A stretch of DNA of 64,000 bases from Diaphorobacter_A ruginosibacter_A. GTDB taxonomy: Bacteria > Pseudomonadota > Gammaproteobacteria > Burkholderiales > Burkholderiaceae_C. Under the pieces are notes generated by a model, which ran no database searches, was not told where the DNA came from, and saw only the letters and a program-made list of their open reading frames with translations. The position numbers and the translations under genes were made by a program. This document shows, one piece after another, positions 15,620 through 22,477 of the stretch. Location: the NCBI RefSeq assembly GCF_040396215.1, contig NZ_JBEBOW010000001.1, positions 1 to 64,000 of the forward strand, written 5' to 3'. Each line of letters opens with the position of its first letter. The stretch's first letter is position 1.

Positions 15620-17065
15620 ATGGCGTCAGAAGACGGCAGCAAGCCACCGGATCGGGTGATTCCAATCACTCCAGTCCCCGCTCCGGAGCAAGCCGAAAGC
15701 ATTTCCCTCTACGAGGCCCAGAAGAAGATCTATACGCGCTCCATCGGCGGCGTGTTCGCGCGATGGCGCTGGCTTCTGGTGTTTCTGACGCAGGCGTTCT
15801 TCTATCTCGTACCCTGGTTTCAATGGGGCGAGCGCCAGATGGTGCTCTTCGACCTGGGCGCGCGCCGTTTCTATCTCTTCGGACTGGTTCTCTATCCGCA
15901 GGATTTCATCTACCTCACCGGTCTGCTGATCATCTCCGCGCTGTCGCTGTTCCTGTTCACCGCGGTGGCCGGACGCCTGTGGTGCGGATTCGCCTGTCCA
16001 CAAACGGTCTATACCGAGCTGTTCATGTGGATCGAGCACAAGGTCGAGGGTGATCGCAGCGCCCGGATGCGCCTGGACCGCAGTGGCTGGACATTCGAGA
16101 AAATCTGGAAAAAGACCACCAAGCAGGCGCTCTGGATCATCCTGTCCATCTGGACGGGCTTCACGTTCGTGGGCTACTTCGTGCCCATCCGCGAGCTTGG
16201 CGCCGAACTGCTGGCCTTTCATGGCACATGGCAGCTTTTCTGGGTGGTCTTCTATGGTTTCGCCACCTACGGCAATGCGGGCTACATGCGCGAGCAGGTT
16301 TGCAAGTACATGTGCCCCTATGCCCGCTTTCAAAGCGCCATGTTCGACAAGGACACGCTCATCGTCAGCTACGATCCGGCGCGCGGCGAGCAGCGCGGAC
16401 CTCGCAACAAGAAGATCGACTACAAGGCCAAGGGACTTGGCGACTGCATTGACTGCAGCCTCTGCGTGCAGGTCTGCCCGACCGGCATCGATATTCGCAA
16501 CGGCCTTCAATATGAGTGCATCGGTTGTGGGCTGTGCATCGACGCCTGCAACAATGTCATGGACAAGATGCAGTATCCGCGCGGCCTGATACGCCTGAGC
16601 ACGCAAAACGGCATCGCCCAGCAACTCGACCAGTCGCAGATGATCAAGCGTGTGTTCCGGCCGCGCGTGCTGCTCTATGGCTTTGTGTTGCTGGCATTGT
16701 GCGCGGCCATGATCTTCAGCCTGATAGGGCGTACGCCACTCAAGGTGGACGTGGTGCGTGACCGCGCTTCGCTCTCGCGCATCGTTGCCGGAGGAAAGCT
16801 GGAGAACGTCTATCGCCTGCAGATCATGAATGCCACCGAGGCATCCCGCAGCTATCGCATCGGAGCGACGGGGCTCGATGGCATCATCGCCATCACCGAC
16901 CCGCACATCGAGGTGGGACCGGCCGAAGCCAAATGGGTGCTCGTGCGCCTGCAGATTCCCTACGCAAGCGCAGCCCCGGGCTCGCACAAGGTCATGTTCG
17001 AAGTGGTGGCGCAAGAGGACAATGCCAAGGTGGCCGAGAAATCCGTCTTTCTTGTTCCGCGGTGA
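15620..17065 (+). CDS. ccoG: cbb3 oxidase accessory protein CcoG (4Fe-4S polyferredoxin, FixG family)
   Basis: A 481-residue membrane protein with several N-terminal helices, a conserved WCGFACPQTVY segment, two 4Fe-4S motifs (CIDCSLCVQVCP and CIGCGLCIDACN, about 270-320), a further helix and a C-terminal Ig-like domain. CcoG acts in copper handling for cbb3 assembly; in Rhodobacter it reduces Cu(II). The ATG at 15620 was preferred over an upstream ATG (15536), which adds a non-conserved leader. It lies 95 bp after ccoP. Confidence 0.93.
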   Translation: MASEDGSKPPDRVIPITPVPAPEQAESISLYEAQKKIYTRSIGGVFARWRWLLVFLTQAFFYLVPWFQWGERQMVLFDLGARRFYLFGLVLYPQDFIYLTGLLIISALSLFLFTAVAGRLWCGFACPQTVYTELFMWIEHKVEGDRSARMRLDRSGWTFEKIWKKTTKQALWIILSIWTGFTFVGYFVPIRELGAELLAFHGTWQLFWVVFYGFATYGNAGYMREQVCKYMCPYARFQSAMFDKDTLIVSYDPARGEQRGPRNKKIDYKAKGLGDCIDCSLCVQVCPTGIDIRNGLQYECIGCGLCIDACNNVMDKMQYPRGLIRLSTQNGIAQQLDQSQMIKRVFRPRVLLYGFVLLALCAAMIFSLIGRTPLKVDVVRDRASLSRIVAGGKLENVYRLQIMNATEASRSYRIGATGLDGIIAITDPHIEVGPAEAKWVLVRLQIPYASAAPGSHKVMFEVVAQEDNAKVAEKSVFLVPR

Positions 17066-17136
17066 AGCAGCCGTCTAGCATGCCGCATTGCCCCATGATG
17101 GAGGGCGGCCAGGCATGCACAAAAGGAGATTTCAAA

Positions 17137-17445
17137 ATGCAAAGTACTGCTGAACAACTCGCTATCAAAAAGACATCTCCAGAGGCCAAGCCATGGTGGC
17201 GCTTCGGCTTGGTCTGGATGATCATTTCCGGCCCCGCCATCGTCGTGGTCGCTGGTTTCGTGACGCTATGGATTGCCATCAGCACGCCGGATCCCGTGGT
17301 GGAGGAAGACTATTACCAGCGCGGCTTGCATATCAACGAGACCTTGCGCCAGCAAGGCGGCGAGCGCAGCATGATGCCCGCGGTCAAGGGGCGGAACCAC
17401 GTCGCCACGCACAGCGATTCCATGCGCCCGGCTGAAGATCATTGA
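17137..17445 (+). CDS. fixH: FixH/CcoH family protein (short form)
   Basis: A 102-residue protein with one transmembrane helix (about 25-50) and the FixH signature PDPVVEEDYYQRGLHIN. Some FixH proteins are about 150 residues and have a C-terminal beta-domain; this one ends soon after the signature, as a short form. It is preceded by AAAAGGAG at good spacing from the ATG at 17137. FixH/CcoH takes part in cbb3 assembly, in keeping with its place after ccoG. No gene is seen in 17446-17703. Confidence 0.85.
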   Translation: MQSTAEQLAIKKTSPEAKPWWRFGLVWMIISGPAIVVVAGFVTLWIAISTPDPVVEEDYYQRGLHINETLRQQGGERSMMPAVKGRNHVATHSDSMRPAEDH

Positions 17446-17703
17446 GATCGATACTGGGTGGGGCGGAGGCTGTGGCTGGGAGCGGCGGCGCTTGTTCTTC
17501 AACTCTCCTCCGGAAACAGCGCTTCCGTCTCTGAGGGGCGATCCTGCCTTCCGAGGCGGCGCTCCTGCATGGCATTTGCGTCAACGCGGCGGGTCAATAT
17601 GGAGCCGGGTTCGATGATCGAGTGACTGGCGCGGCCTTGGATATCCGAGCAGGGGTTGCGCTATGTACAGTTCTTGAAGCCAGTGATAACGTCTATTTCG
17701 TAA

Positions 17704-17720
17704 TTGATATAAGTCATCAA
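17704..17720. promoter_or_regulatory. inverted repeat TTGAT-N7-ATCAA ahead of a small membrane protein gene
   Basis: The FNR half-sites TTGAT and ATCAA are present but separated by 7 rather than 4 bases, so normal FNR binding is doubtful. It ends 11 bp before the chosen GTG start at 17732, so binding there would block translation or elongation rather than act as a class II site. Confidence 0.3.
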
Positions 17721-17731
17721 TGGAGATAGCG

Positions 17732-18019
17732 GTGAAAGCTCAACGACTCATGTGGATTGCCTGGCCTGCCTTTCTGATGGCGGCGGTTCTGGAAATGCTG
17801 GTATTCGCATTCGTGGATCCCCAGGCGCTGGAATGGTTTGACCAACCCTTGAATCTTTCGAGAGAAGGCGTCTACACCATCGCCTTCTTCGCGTTCTGGA
17901 TCGCCATCATGGCCGCCAGTGGATTGACGACCTTGCTGTCGCTTTCACCCTTCGAGGTGAATCGCTGCCCGGTGCCCTGCGAGGATCGCCCCGCTGACTG
18001 TGCGAAGTTCCTGGTCTGA
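17732..18019 (+). CDS. small two-helix membrane protein of unknown function in the cbb3/fnr island
   Basis: A 95-residue protein starting at GTG (17732), which has GGAGA at ideal spacing; an in-frame ATG four codons upstream (17720) lacks a ribosome binding site. It has two hydrophobic helices (about 8-28 and 48-72) joined by a short segment with DPQALEWFDQPL, and a Cys-containing tail (CPVPCEDRPADC). The three tail cysteines could bind metal or a disulfide. I do not recognise a named family. Its place between fixH and fnr suggests a role in respiration or redox sensing (inference). Confidence 0.7.
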   Translation: MKAQRLMWIAWPAFLMAAVLEMLVFAFVDPQALEWFDQPLNLSREGVYTIAFFAFWIAIMAASGLTTLLSLSPFEVNRCPVPCEDRPADCAKFLV

Positions 18020-18026
18020 ACCGGGC

Positions 18027-18052
18027 GTGAGCTATCTTGAGGGATAGCTCAC
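18027..18052. terminator. perfect 10-bp hairpin between convergent genes
   Basis: GTGAGCTATC pairs with GATAGCTCAC over a 6-nt loop, between the small membrane protein gene and fnr, which converge here. There is no long T-run, so it may be a weak terminator or an mRNA 3'-end stabiliser. Confidence 0.6.
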
Positions 18053-18079
18053 GGAGGGAGGGTGAATGGACTTTCGTGA

Positions 18080-18802
18080 TCAGTGGCAGGCTTGCTGGCT
18101 GTTGACGATGTTGCGCAGTGCTCCGGCGTCCAGGATGCGAACGTGCCGCTGTTTGACTTCCACGATACCTTCTTCAACAAACTTCGAGAATGTGCGGCTC
18201 ACGGTTTCGAGCTTGAGGCCAAGATAGCTGCCGATTTCCTCGCGCGTCATGCGCAGAACGAGTTCCGACTGCGAGAAACCGCGCGCGTGCAGGCGCTGAA
18301 CGAGGTTCAGGAGGAATGCGGCCAGGCGCTCTTCCGCCCGCATGCTGCCCAGCAACAACATGACACCATGTTCGCGCACGATTTCGCGGCTCATGATCTT
18401 GTGCACATGGTGCTGGAGCGCCTTGACTTCGCGTGACAGCTCTTCGATGTTGTCGAAAGGCATGACGCAGACTTCCGCGTCTTCCAGGGCGACGGCGTCA
18501 CAGGTATGGCGATCGCTCACGATTCCATCAAGGCCGATGATTTCGCCAGCCATCTGGAAACCGGTCACCTGGTCGCGTCCATCCTCGGTGGCCACGCAGG
18601 TCTTGAAGAATCCGGTACGAATGGCAAACAGGGATGTGAAAGGCTCACCATTGCGGAACAGCGTTCCACCCCGTTTGACCTTGCGGCGAACGGCGACGAC
18701 TTCGTCGAGCCGTTTCAGTTGTTCCTCTGACAGCCCAAGGGGCATACAAAGTTCTCGCAGGTTGCAATTGGAGCATGCGACTTTGATTGTTTGCGGTGTC
18801 AT
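18080..18802 (-). CDS. fnr: oxygen-sensing transcriptional regulator Fnr/Anr (Crp-Fnr family)
   Basis: A 240-residue Crp/Fnr regulator. The N-terminal cysteine cluster CSNCNLRELC (Cys10, Cys13, Cys19) plus Cys101 in DRHTCDA are the ligands expected for an oxygen-labile 4Fe-4S cluster. A cNMP-type beta-roll follows, then the HTH TREEIGSYLGLKLETVSRTF, whose ETVSR recognition helix is typical of FNR proteins binding TTGAT half-sites. The start at 18802 (MTPQTIKVACSNC) matches the family N-terminus; the frame is open to 18874 but that part is not conserved. It is divergent from hemN and adjacent to the cco genes, whose promoters carry matching boxes. Confidence 0.94.
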   Translation of the reverse strand: MTPQTIKVACSNCNLRELCMPLGLSEEQLKRLDEVVAVRRKVKRGGTLFRNGEPFTSLFAIRTGFFKTCVATEDGRDQVTGFQMAGEIIGLDGIVSDRHTCDAVALEDAEVCVMPFDNIEELSREVKALQHHVHKIMSREIVREHGVMLLLGSMRAEERLAAFLLNLVQRLHARGFSQSELVLRMTREEIGSYLGLKLETVSRTFSKFVEEGIVEVKQRHVRILDAGALRNIVNSQQACH

Positions 18803-18919
18803 TTGCAATGGCGCCTTGTAACAGTTACCGGCTTTCGGATGCGGATGGTGCCCGCCTTCCTCTGCCGTTGGCATTTATAAAGAACAGAATGGATTGTCCC
18901 TGTGATCATGAAAATTAGA

Positions 18920-18933
18920 TTGACCTGCGTCAA
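18920..18933. promoter_or_regulatory. FNR/Nnr-type box between fnr and hemN
   Basis: TTGACCTGCGTCAA has the dyad TTGAC-N4-GTCAA, 8 of 10 matches to the FNR consensus. It lies about 60 bp upstream of hemN (start 18986) and about 120 bp upstream of fnr, so it may activate hemN and possibly affect fnr. Confidence 0.6.
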
Positions 18934-18985
18934 GGACATTCCTCGGAAGCTGCGGCACAGTCATGGCGAACCTTTGGAATTCGCT

Positions 18986-20368
18986 ATGACTGTTGTCACA
19001 TCAGATCTCATTCGTCAATTTGACGTATCGGGGCCGCGCTATACGTCCTACCCTACGGCAGACCGTTTCGTTGAAGCCTTCGGTCCGGACGACTATATCC
19101 TTGCCCTGCAACAGCGCCGCATTGGCTCCAATGCCAAGGCGTTGCCGCTGTCCCTCTATGTGCACGTCCCATTTTGTGAATCCCTCTGTTATTACTGTGC
19201 TTGCAACAAGATTATCACCAAACACCCTGAAAGGGCGGAAGCCTATCTTCGCTATCTAAGTCGAGAAATTGATTTGCATACTGAGCACTGCGGCGTCAAT
19301 CAGCATGTGAGCCAATTGCATATTGGAGGAGGCACTCCGACCTTTCTCTCCAATGAGGGGTTGGATGACTTAATGTCGATGATCCGCCGCAGCTTCAACC
19401 TTGTGCCCGATGGCGAGTACTCGATCGAGGTGGATCCCCGCACTGTTAACAATGATCGTTTGATGTTTTTGCGTCAGCTGGGCTTCAATCGGCTGAGCTT
19501 TGGCGTGCAGGATTTCGACCCCGAAGTTCAGAAAGCCGTGCACCGGGTGCAGCCGGCGGAGCAGGTGTTCAAGCTGGTGAACGAAGCTCGCTCCATCGGC
19601 TTTGATTCCGTGAACGTGGATCTGATCTACGGTCTTCCGCGTCAAACGCCCGAGTCGTTCGAGCGCACATTGTCGCAGGTGTGCGAATTGCGCCCCGACC
19701 GGATCGCCCTCTATGCGTATGCTCATTTGCCCGAGCGGTTCAAGCCGCAGCGCCGCATATTCGCCGACGAGCTTCCCCTGCCGGCGTCCAAGGTGGCGAT
19801 GCTGGCGCGTTCCCTGGCCGTATTCCAGGAAGCCGGTTACGTATATGTCGGCATGGATCATTTCGCGCTTCCCGAGGACTCGCTGGCCATTGCCAAGCGC
19901 CAGGGGCGGCTGCACAGGAACTTCCAGGGCTACAGCACCCAGCCGGATTGCGACCTGATCGGCCTGGGAGTGTCTTCCATCGGAAAGGTCGGGGCCACCT
20001 ACAGCCAGAACGCCAAGACGCTGGACGATTATTACGACGCGATCAACCGGGGGCAGCTCCCCATCGCACGTGGACTGGCGCTGACGCGCGATGATCTGCT
20101 GCGCCGTTCGGTCATCATGGCGGTCATGTGCCAGGGCAAGATTCTTTACGAATCGGTCGAGCAGGCGTGGCTGATTGATTTCAACAGCTATTTCGCGGCG
20201 GAAATCGAGCAACTGCGCGCCATGCAGGATCAGGGGCTGGTGGAACTGCACGACGACGGCATAGAAGTGACGGCCATGGGCTGGTACTTTGTGCGCGGTG
20301 TTGCCATGGTGTTCGACCGCTATTTGCAGGGAAGCCGCACGCGCGAGCGCTTCTCGCGCATCATCTGA
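18986..20368 (+). CDS. hemN: oxygen-independent coproporphyrinogen III oxidase (radical SAM, HemN)
   Basis: A 460-residue radical SAM enzyme that decarboxylates coproporphyrinogen III to protoporphyrinogen IX without O2. The cluster motif CESLCYYCAC (CX3CX2C with an extra Cys) is near residue 60, preceded by the true-HemN segment GPRYTSYPTADRF and followed by LHIGGGTPTFL and VDLIYGLPRQT. The C-terminal HemN domain (MAVMCQGK, then GWYFVRGVAMVFD) separates it from HemW. The ATG at 18986 gives the family N-terminus; an upstream ATG (18902) would overlap the FNR box. It supplies heme for the cbb3 enzyme under low oxygen. Confidence 0.95.
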   Translation: MTVVTSDLIRQFDVSGPRYTSYPTADRFVEAFGPDDYILALQQRRIGSNAKALPLSLYVHVPFCESLCYYCACNKIITKHPERAEAYLRYLSREIDLHTEHCGVNQHVSQLHIGGGTPTFLSNEGLDDLMSMIRRSFNLVPDGEYSIEVDPRTVNNDRLMFLRQLGFNRLSFGVQDFDPEVQKAVHRVQPAEQVFKLVNEARSIGFDSVNVDLIYGLPRQTPESFERTLSQVCELRPDRIALYAYAHLPERFKPQRRIFADELPLPASKVAMLARSLAVFQEAGYVYVGMDHFALPEDSLAIAKRQGRLHRNFQGYSTQPDCDLIGLGVSSIGKVGATYSQNAKTLDDYYDAINRGQLPIARGLALTRDDLLRRSVIMAVMCQGKILYESVEQAWLIDFNSYFAAEIEQLRAMQDQGLVELHDDGIEVTAMGWYFVRGVAMVFDRYLQGSRTRERFSRII

Positions 20369-20371
20369 TCC

Positions 20372-21118
20372 ATGTGGGCGCTTGCCTGGACTGCTTTTCT
20401 GATGGGGCTTCTGGGGGGGGCGCATTGCCTGGTGATGTGCGCCGCGCCTTGTGGCGCGCTGCTCGGCTCGGGCTCCACCAAACCGGGGAGTGAGCAGGTC
20501 GCGGGGAGCGAACAGGTCGTCCAGTTCATGCGAGGGCGGCCTCGCGGGTTTCCAGCGCGCGCCGTGTTCTTTCATCTGGGGCGAATCATCGGCTATTCCC
20601 TGGTCGGGGCGCTGGCTGCCTATGCGATGGAGCGGCTGGCATGGTTCAGCCAGGGCACGGGCGCGCTGCGCCCCGTCTGGACGGTGATGCATATCGCGGT
20701 CATCGGATGGGGGCTCATGCTGCTCATGCAACTGCAGCAGCCCGCCTGGATGGAGCAGGCGGGGCGCAGGCTCTGGACGCGGGTGGGGGGCCTCATCGGA
20801 AAGCCCGGGGGCACATTCGCCGTGGGCTGCGGCTGGGCCGTCATGCCGTGCGGGTTTCTCTATTCAGCCTTCCTGGTGGCCGCGCTCAGCGGCGGCCCAC
20901 TGGCGGGCGCGTTGTCCATGGCCATGTTTGCCGTGGCAAGCGGCCTGTGGCTGTGGACGGGTCATTGGGCCTGGTTGCATGTCCGCGCACGCCTGCGCCA
21001 TCCGCATATGGTGGCATGGGGAACCCGCCTGAGCGGAGCCGTGCTGGTCACACTGGGCGCAATTGCCTTGTGGTGGGGCGTGGTGCACCAGCAGCAGGCG
21101 CCATGGTGCGCGACCTGA
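20372..21118 (+). CDS. sulfite exporter TauE/SafE or DsbD_2-type membrane protein
   Basis: A 248-residue polytopic membrane protein starting 3 bp after hemN. It begins with the pattern FLMGLLGGAHCLVMCAAPCGAL and later has GCGWAVMPCGFLYSAFLVAAL, the paired Cys/Pro segments typical of the cytochrome c biogenesis transmembrane region (DsbD_2, CcdA-like). Homologues often sit beside cbb3 genes and have been linked to copper or thiol-redox delivery for oxidase assembly. Such proteins are often labelled sulfite exporters, which is probably misleading here. Confidence 0.82.
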   Translation: MWALAWTAFLMGLLGGAHCLVMCAAPCGALLGSGSTKPGSEQVAGSEQVVQFMRGRPRGFPARAVFFHLGRIIGYSLVGALAAYAMERLAWFSQGTGALRPVWTVMHIAVIGWGLMLLMQLQQPAWMEQAGRRLWTRVGGLIGKPGGTFAVGCGWAVMPCGFLYSAFLVAALSGGPLAGALSMAMFAVASGLWLWTGHWAWLHVRARLRHPHMVAWGTRLSGAVLVTLGAIALWWGVVHQQQAPWCAT

Positions 21119-21169
21119 TCTACCTGAGTGTGCGTATGGTGTGTTGCCGATGGCGCCAGGAGGCAGGCA

Positions 21170-21344
21170 AAGGTGTCTGCAATGCCACCGGATCGTCATC
21201 CTGAACCGGGGGTTCAGGTGGGCAAGAGCAACCTGACGTTGGGTTCATCTGACGCGAGACGATCACGCTCATCAGGTGATTTATCAAGCCCGTGCTCAGG
21301 GAGCATTGGTTCAAGGAAATATAAAACCCGGAACATTGCAGACG
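21170..21344 (-). ncRNA. ssrS: 6S RNA
   Basis: On the minus strand, downstream of zapA, a roughly 175-nt RNA is bounded by perfectly complementary ends: 5' GTCTGCAATG and 3' CATTGCAGAC, extended by a few more pairs. Its 3' part (CACCTGAACCCCCGGTTCAG, then a CCGGTGGCAT segment) closely resembles the E. coli 6S 3' hairpin and closing stem, and the middle has the CCCTGAGC...GATGAGCGTG elements of the central bubble. zapA-ssrS linkage is conserved in proteobacteria. 6S RNA binds the housekeeping RNA polymerase holoenzyme and damps transcription in stationary phase. Ends are placed by structure and may be off by a few bases. The remainder of 21119-21488 holds no gene. Confidence 0.9.
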
Positions 21345-21349
21345 CCTCC

Positions 21350-21355
21350 ATTGTA
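21350..21355 (-). promoter_or_regulatory. probable -10 element of the 6S RNA promoter
   Basis: TACAAT (minus strand) lies 7 bases upstream of the predicted 6S 5' end. It sits in the loop of a GCCTCC/GGAGGC hairpin. No good -35 is visible. Confidence 0.5.
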
Positions 21356-21488
21356 ATTGGAGGCGGGCCGCTTTGCTGCTTGATGAGGGTATTTTGCAAT
21401 CGTCCTGCGAGGGCCGATCTTGAGGCTGTATCGATTGTGAGCAAACGTGCCAGATGCATCCCCGGTTGCGGATCGGCCGCGCAAGGAA

Positions 21489-21857
21489 TCAGAACAACCG
21501 GCCGTCGTCGCCCAGTGCCGCGTCCAGACGCTGGATCAGGCCGGCCATCCGCTCATCTGCATCGCCGCTGGATTCTTCCCGAGGGGGCGGGGCTTGCTGC
21601 GCACTGACTGTTTCAGCCAATTGCGCGGCCCGGGTCTCAGCCGCCAATGTGGCCGCCCGGTGATCGGCGATCTCGAATGCCATGTTCAGAGCGGCAAGCA
21701 CCGCGATGCGCTCGCGCGCTTTCACCTTGCCGGCGTCGCGGATACGCGTCATCGCGGTGTCCACCCGCTCCACCGCTTCCAGCATGCGCGCCTCGTGGCC
21801 TTCGGGGCAGCTCAGCAGATAGCTTTGCTGCATGATCTTGACCTCGATCTGCTTCAT
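21489..21857 (-). CDS. zapA: cell division protein ZapA
   Basis: A 122-residue ZapA. The N-terminal globular part (EVKIMQQSYLLSCPEGHEARML) is followed by VDTAMTRIRDAGKVKARERIAVLAALNMAFEI and a coiled-coil C-terminal helix. ZapA cross-links FtsZ filaments at the Z-ring. Its ATG overlaps the stop of the upstream coiled-coil gene (4 bp), and 6S RNA lies downstream. The tail (APPPREESSGDADE) is a Pro/Glu-rich linker not seen in E. coli ZapA. Confidence 0.93.
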   Translation of the reverse strand: MKQIEVKIMQQSYLLSCPEGHEARMLEAVERVDTAMTRIRDAGKVKARERIAVLAALNMAFEIADHRAATLAAETRAAQLAETVSAQQAPPPREESSGDADERMAGLIQRLDAALGDDGRLF

Positions 21858-22078
21858 GAGGCATCGTCCTTCGTTTCGGGCATGTCGGGAAGCCGCTCCA
21901 GAAGCGAGTCCATGCGGTGACGGGCTGTCTGCAGGCGGGATTTGAGGGAGTCGCGCTCTTGCGTCAAAGTCAGTACCTGCTGGGAAAGCAATGCATTGGT
22001 GCGCTGCAATTCAGCATAGCGAACCAACAGGCGTTCAACGCGCTCGGCGATCTGGTCTTGAGGAGATGGGGGTGCCAT
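21854..22078 (-). CDS. small coiled-coil protein upstream of zapA (TIGR02449/ZapB-like)
   Basis: A 74-residue, almost wholly helical protein with heptad-like spacing (VERLLVRYAELQRTNALLSQ, then LTLTQERDSLKSRLQTARHR). Small coiled-coil proteins of this kind precede zapA in many beta- and gammaproteobacteria and are presumed to act in cell division with ZapA, by analogy with ZapB. The overlap with zapA indicates translational coupling. The exact role is unproven. Confidence 0.82.
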   Translation of the reverse strand: MAPPSPQDQIAERVERLLVRYAELQRTNALLSQQVLTLTQERDSLKSRLQTARHRMDSLLERLPDMPETKDDAS

Positions 22079-22125
22079 ACAACGGATATTGTACGGATCG
22101 GCACATAAACAATCGTAAAATTACG

Positions 22126-22345
22126 TGGTTGGTGCTCGCAGCGTGGTTCACACGCCGCAGTTCAACGGGAAGCAGGAAGGGGTCTCCGCCATGGAGCCGC
22201 CTCCAGCCTGCGCTGCCCCCGCAACGGTCAGCGGCCGAATTCCCCAGGGGATTCTCTCCTTGCCATCACAGCCACTGTGCGCCTTGAACAAGCGTGCGGG
22301 AAGGCGGTCAAGGAGTGCGCCGCCAGCCCGGATACCGGCCAACAT
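22126..22345 (+). promoter_or_regulatory. cobalamin (AdoCbl) riboswitch
   Basis: The leader of btuB contains the conserved B12-box GCCACTG (22271-22277), the GCGGGAAGGCGGTC core and the closing AGCCCGGATACCGGCC element (about 22325-22340), in the right order and spacing. The 5' part has the CAACGGGAAGCAGG and CCCCGCAACGGTC elements. It probably shuts off the downstream B12 uptake and salvage operon when cobalamin is plentiful. The 130 bp between it and the btuB ATG hold a short GC stem (about 22432-22447) and a T-rich stretch that could be part of the expression platform. Confidence 0.95.
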
Positions 22346-22477
22346 GGTGGTTTCGGCATATGGTGAGATGTGTTCTGCTGCAATGAATCCGTAGCGGCTC
22401 CTTCGCACGCCGGGACTGTGATGCCCATGTGCCGACGGGGAGGTCGGACGCGGCGATATCTTTCTTTTTTGTCCACG

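Noticed and set aside
17720..17731. ATG at 17720 as start of the small membrane protein
   Set aside because: It lacks a ribosome binding site, whereas GTG 17732 has GGAGA at ideal spacing; the ATG remains a possibility.
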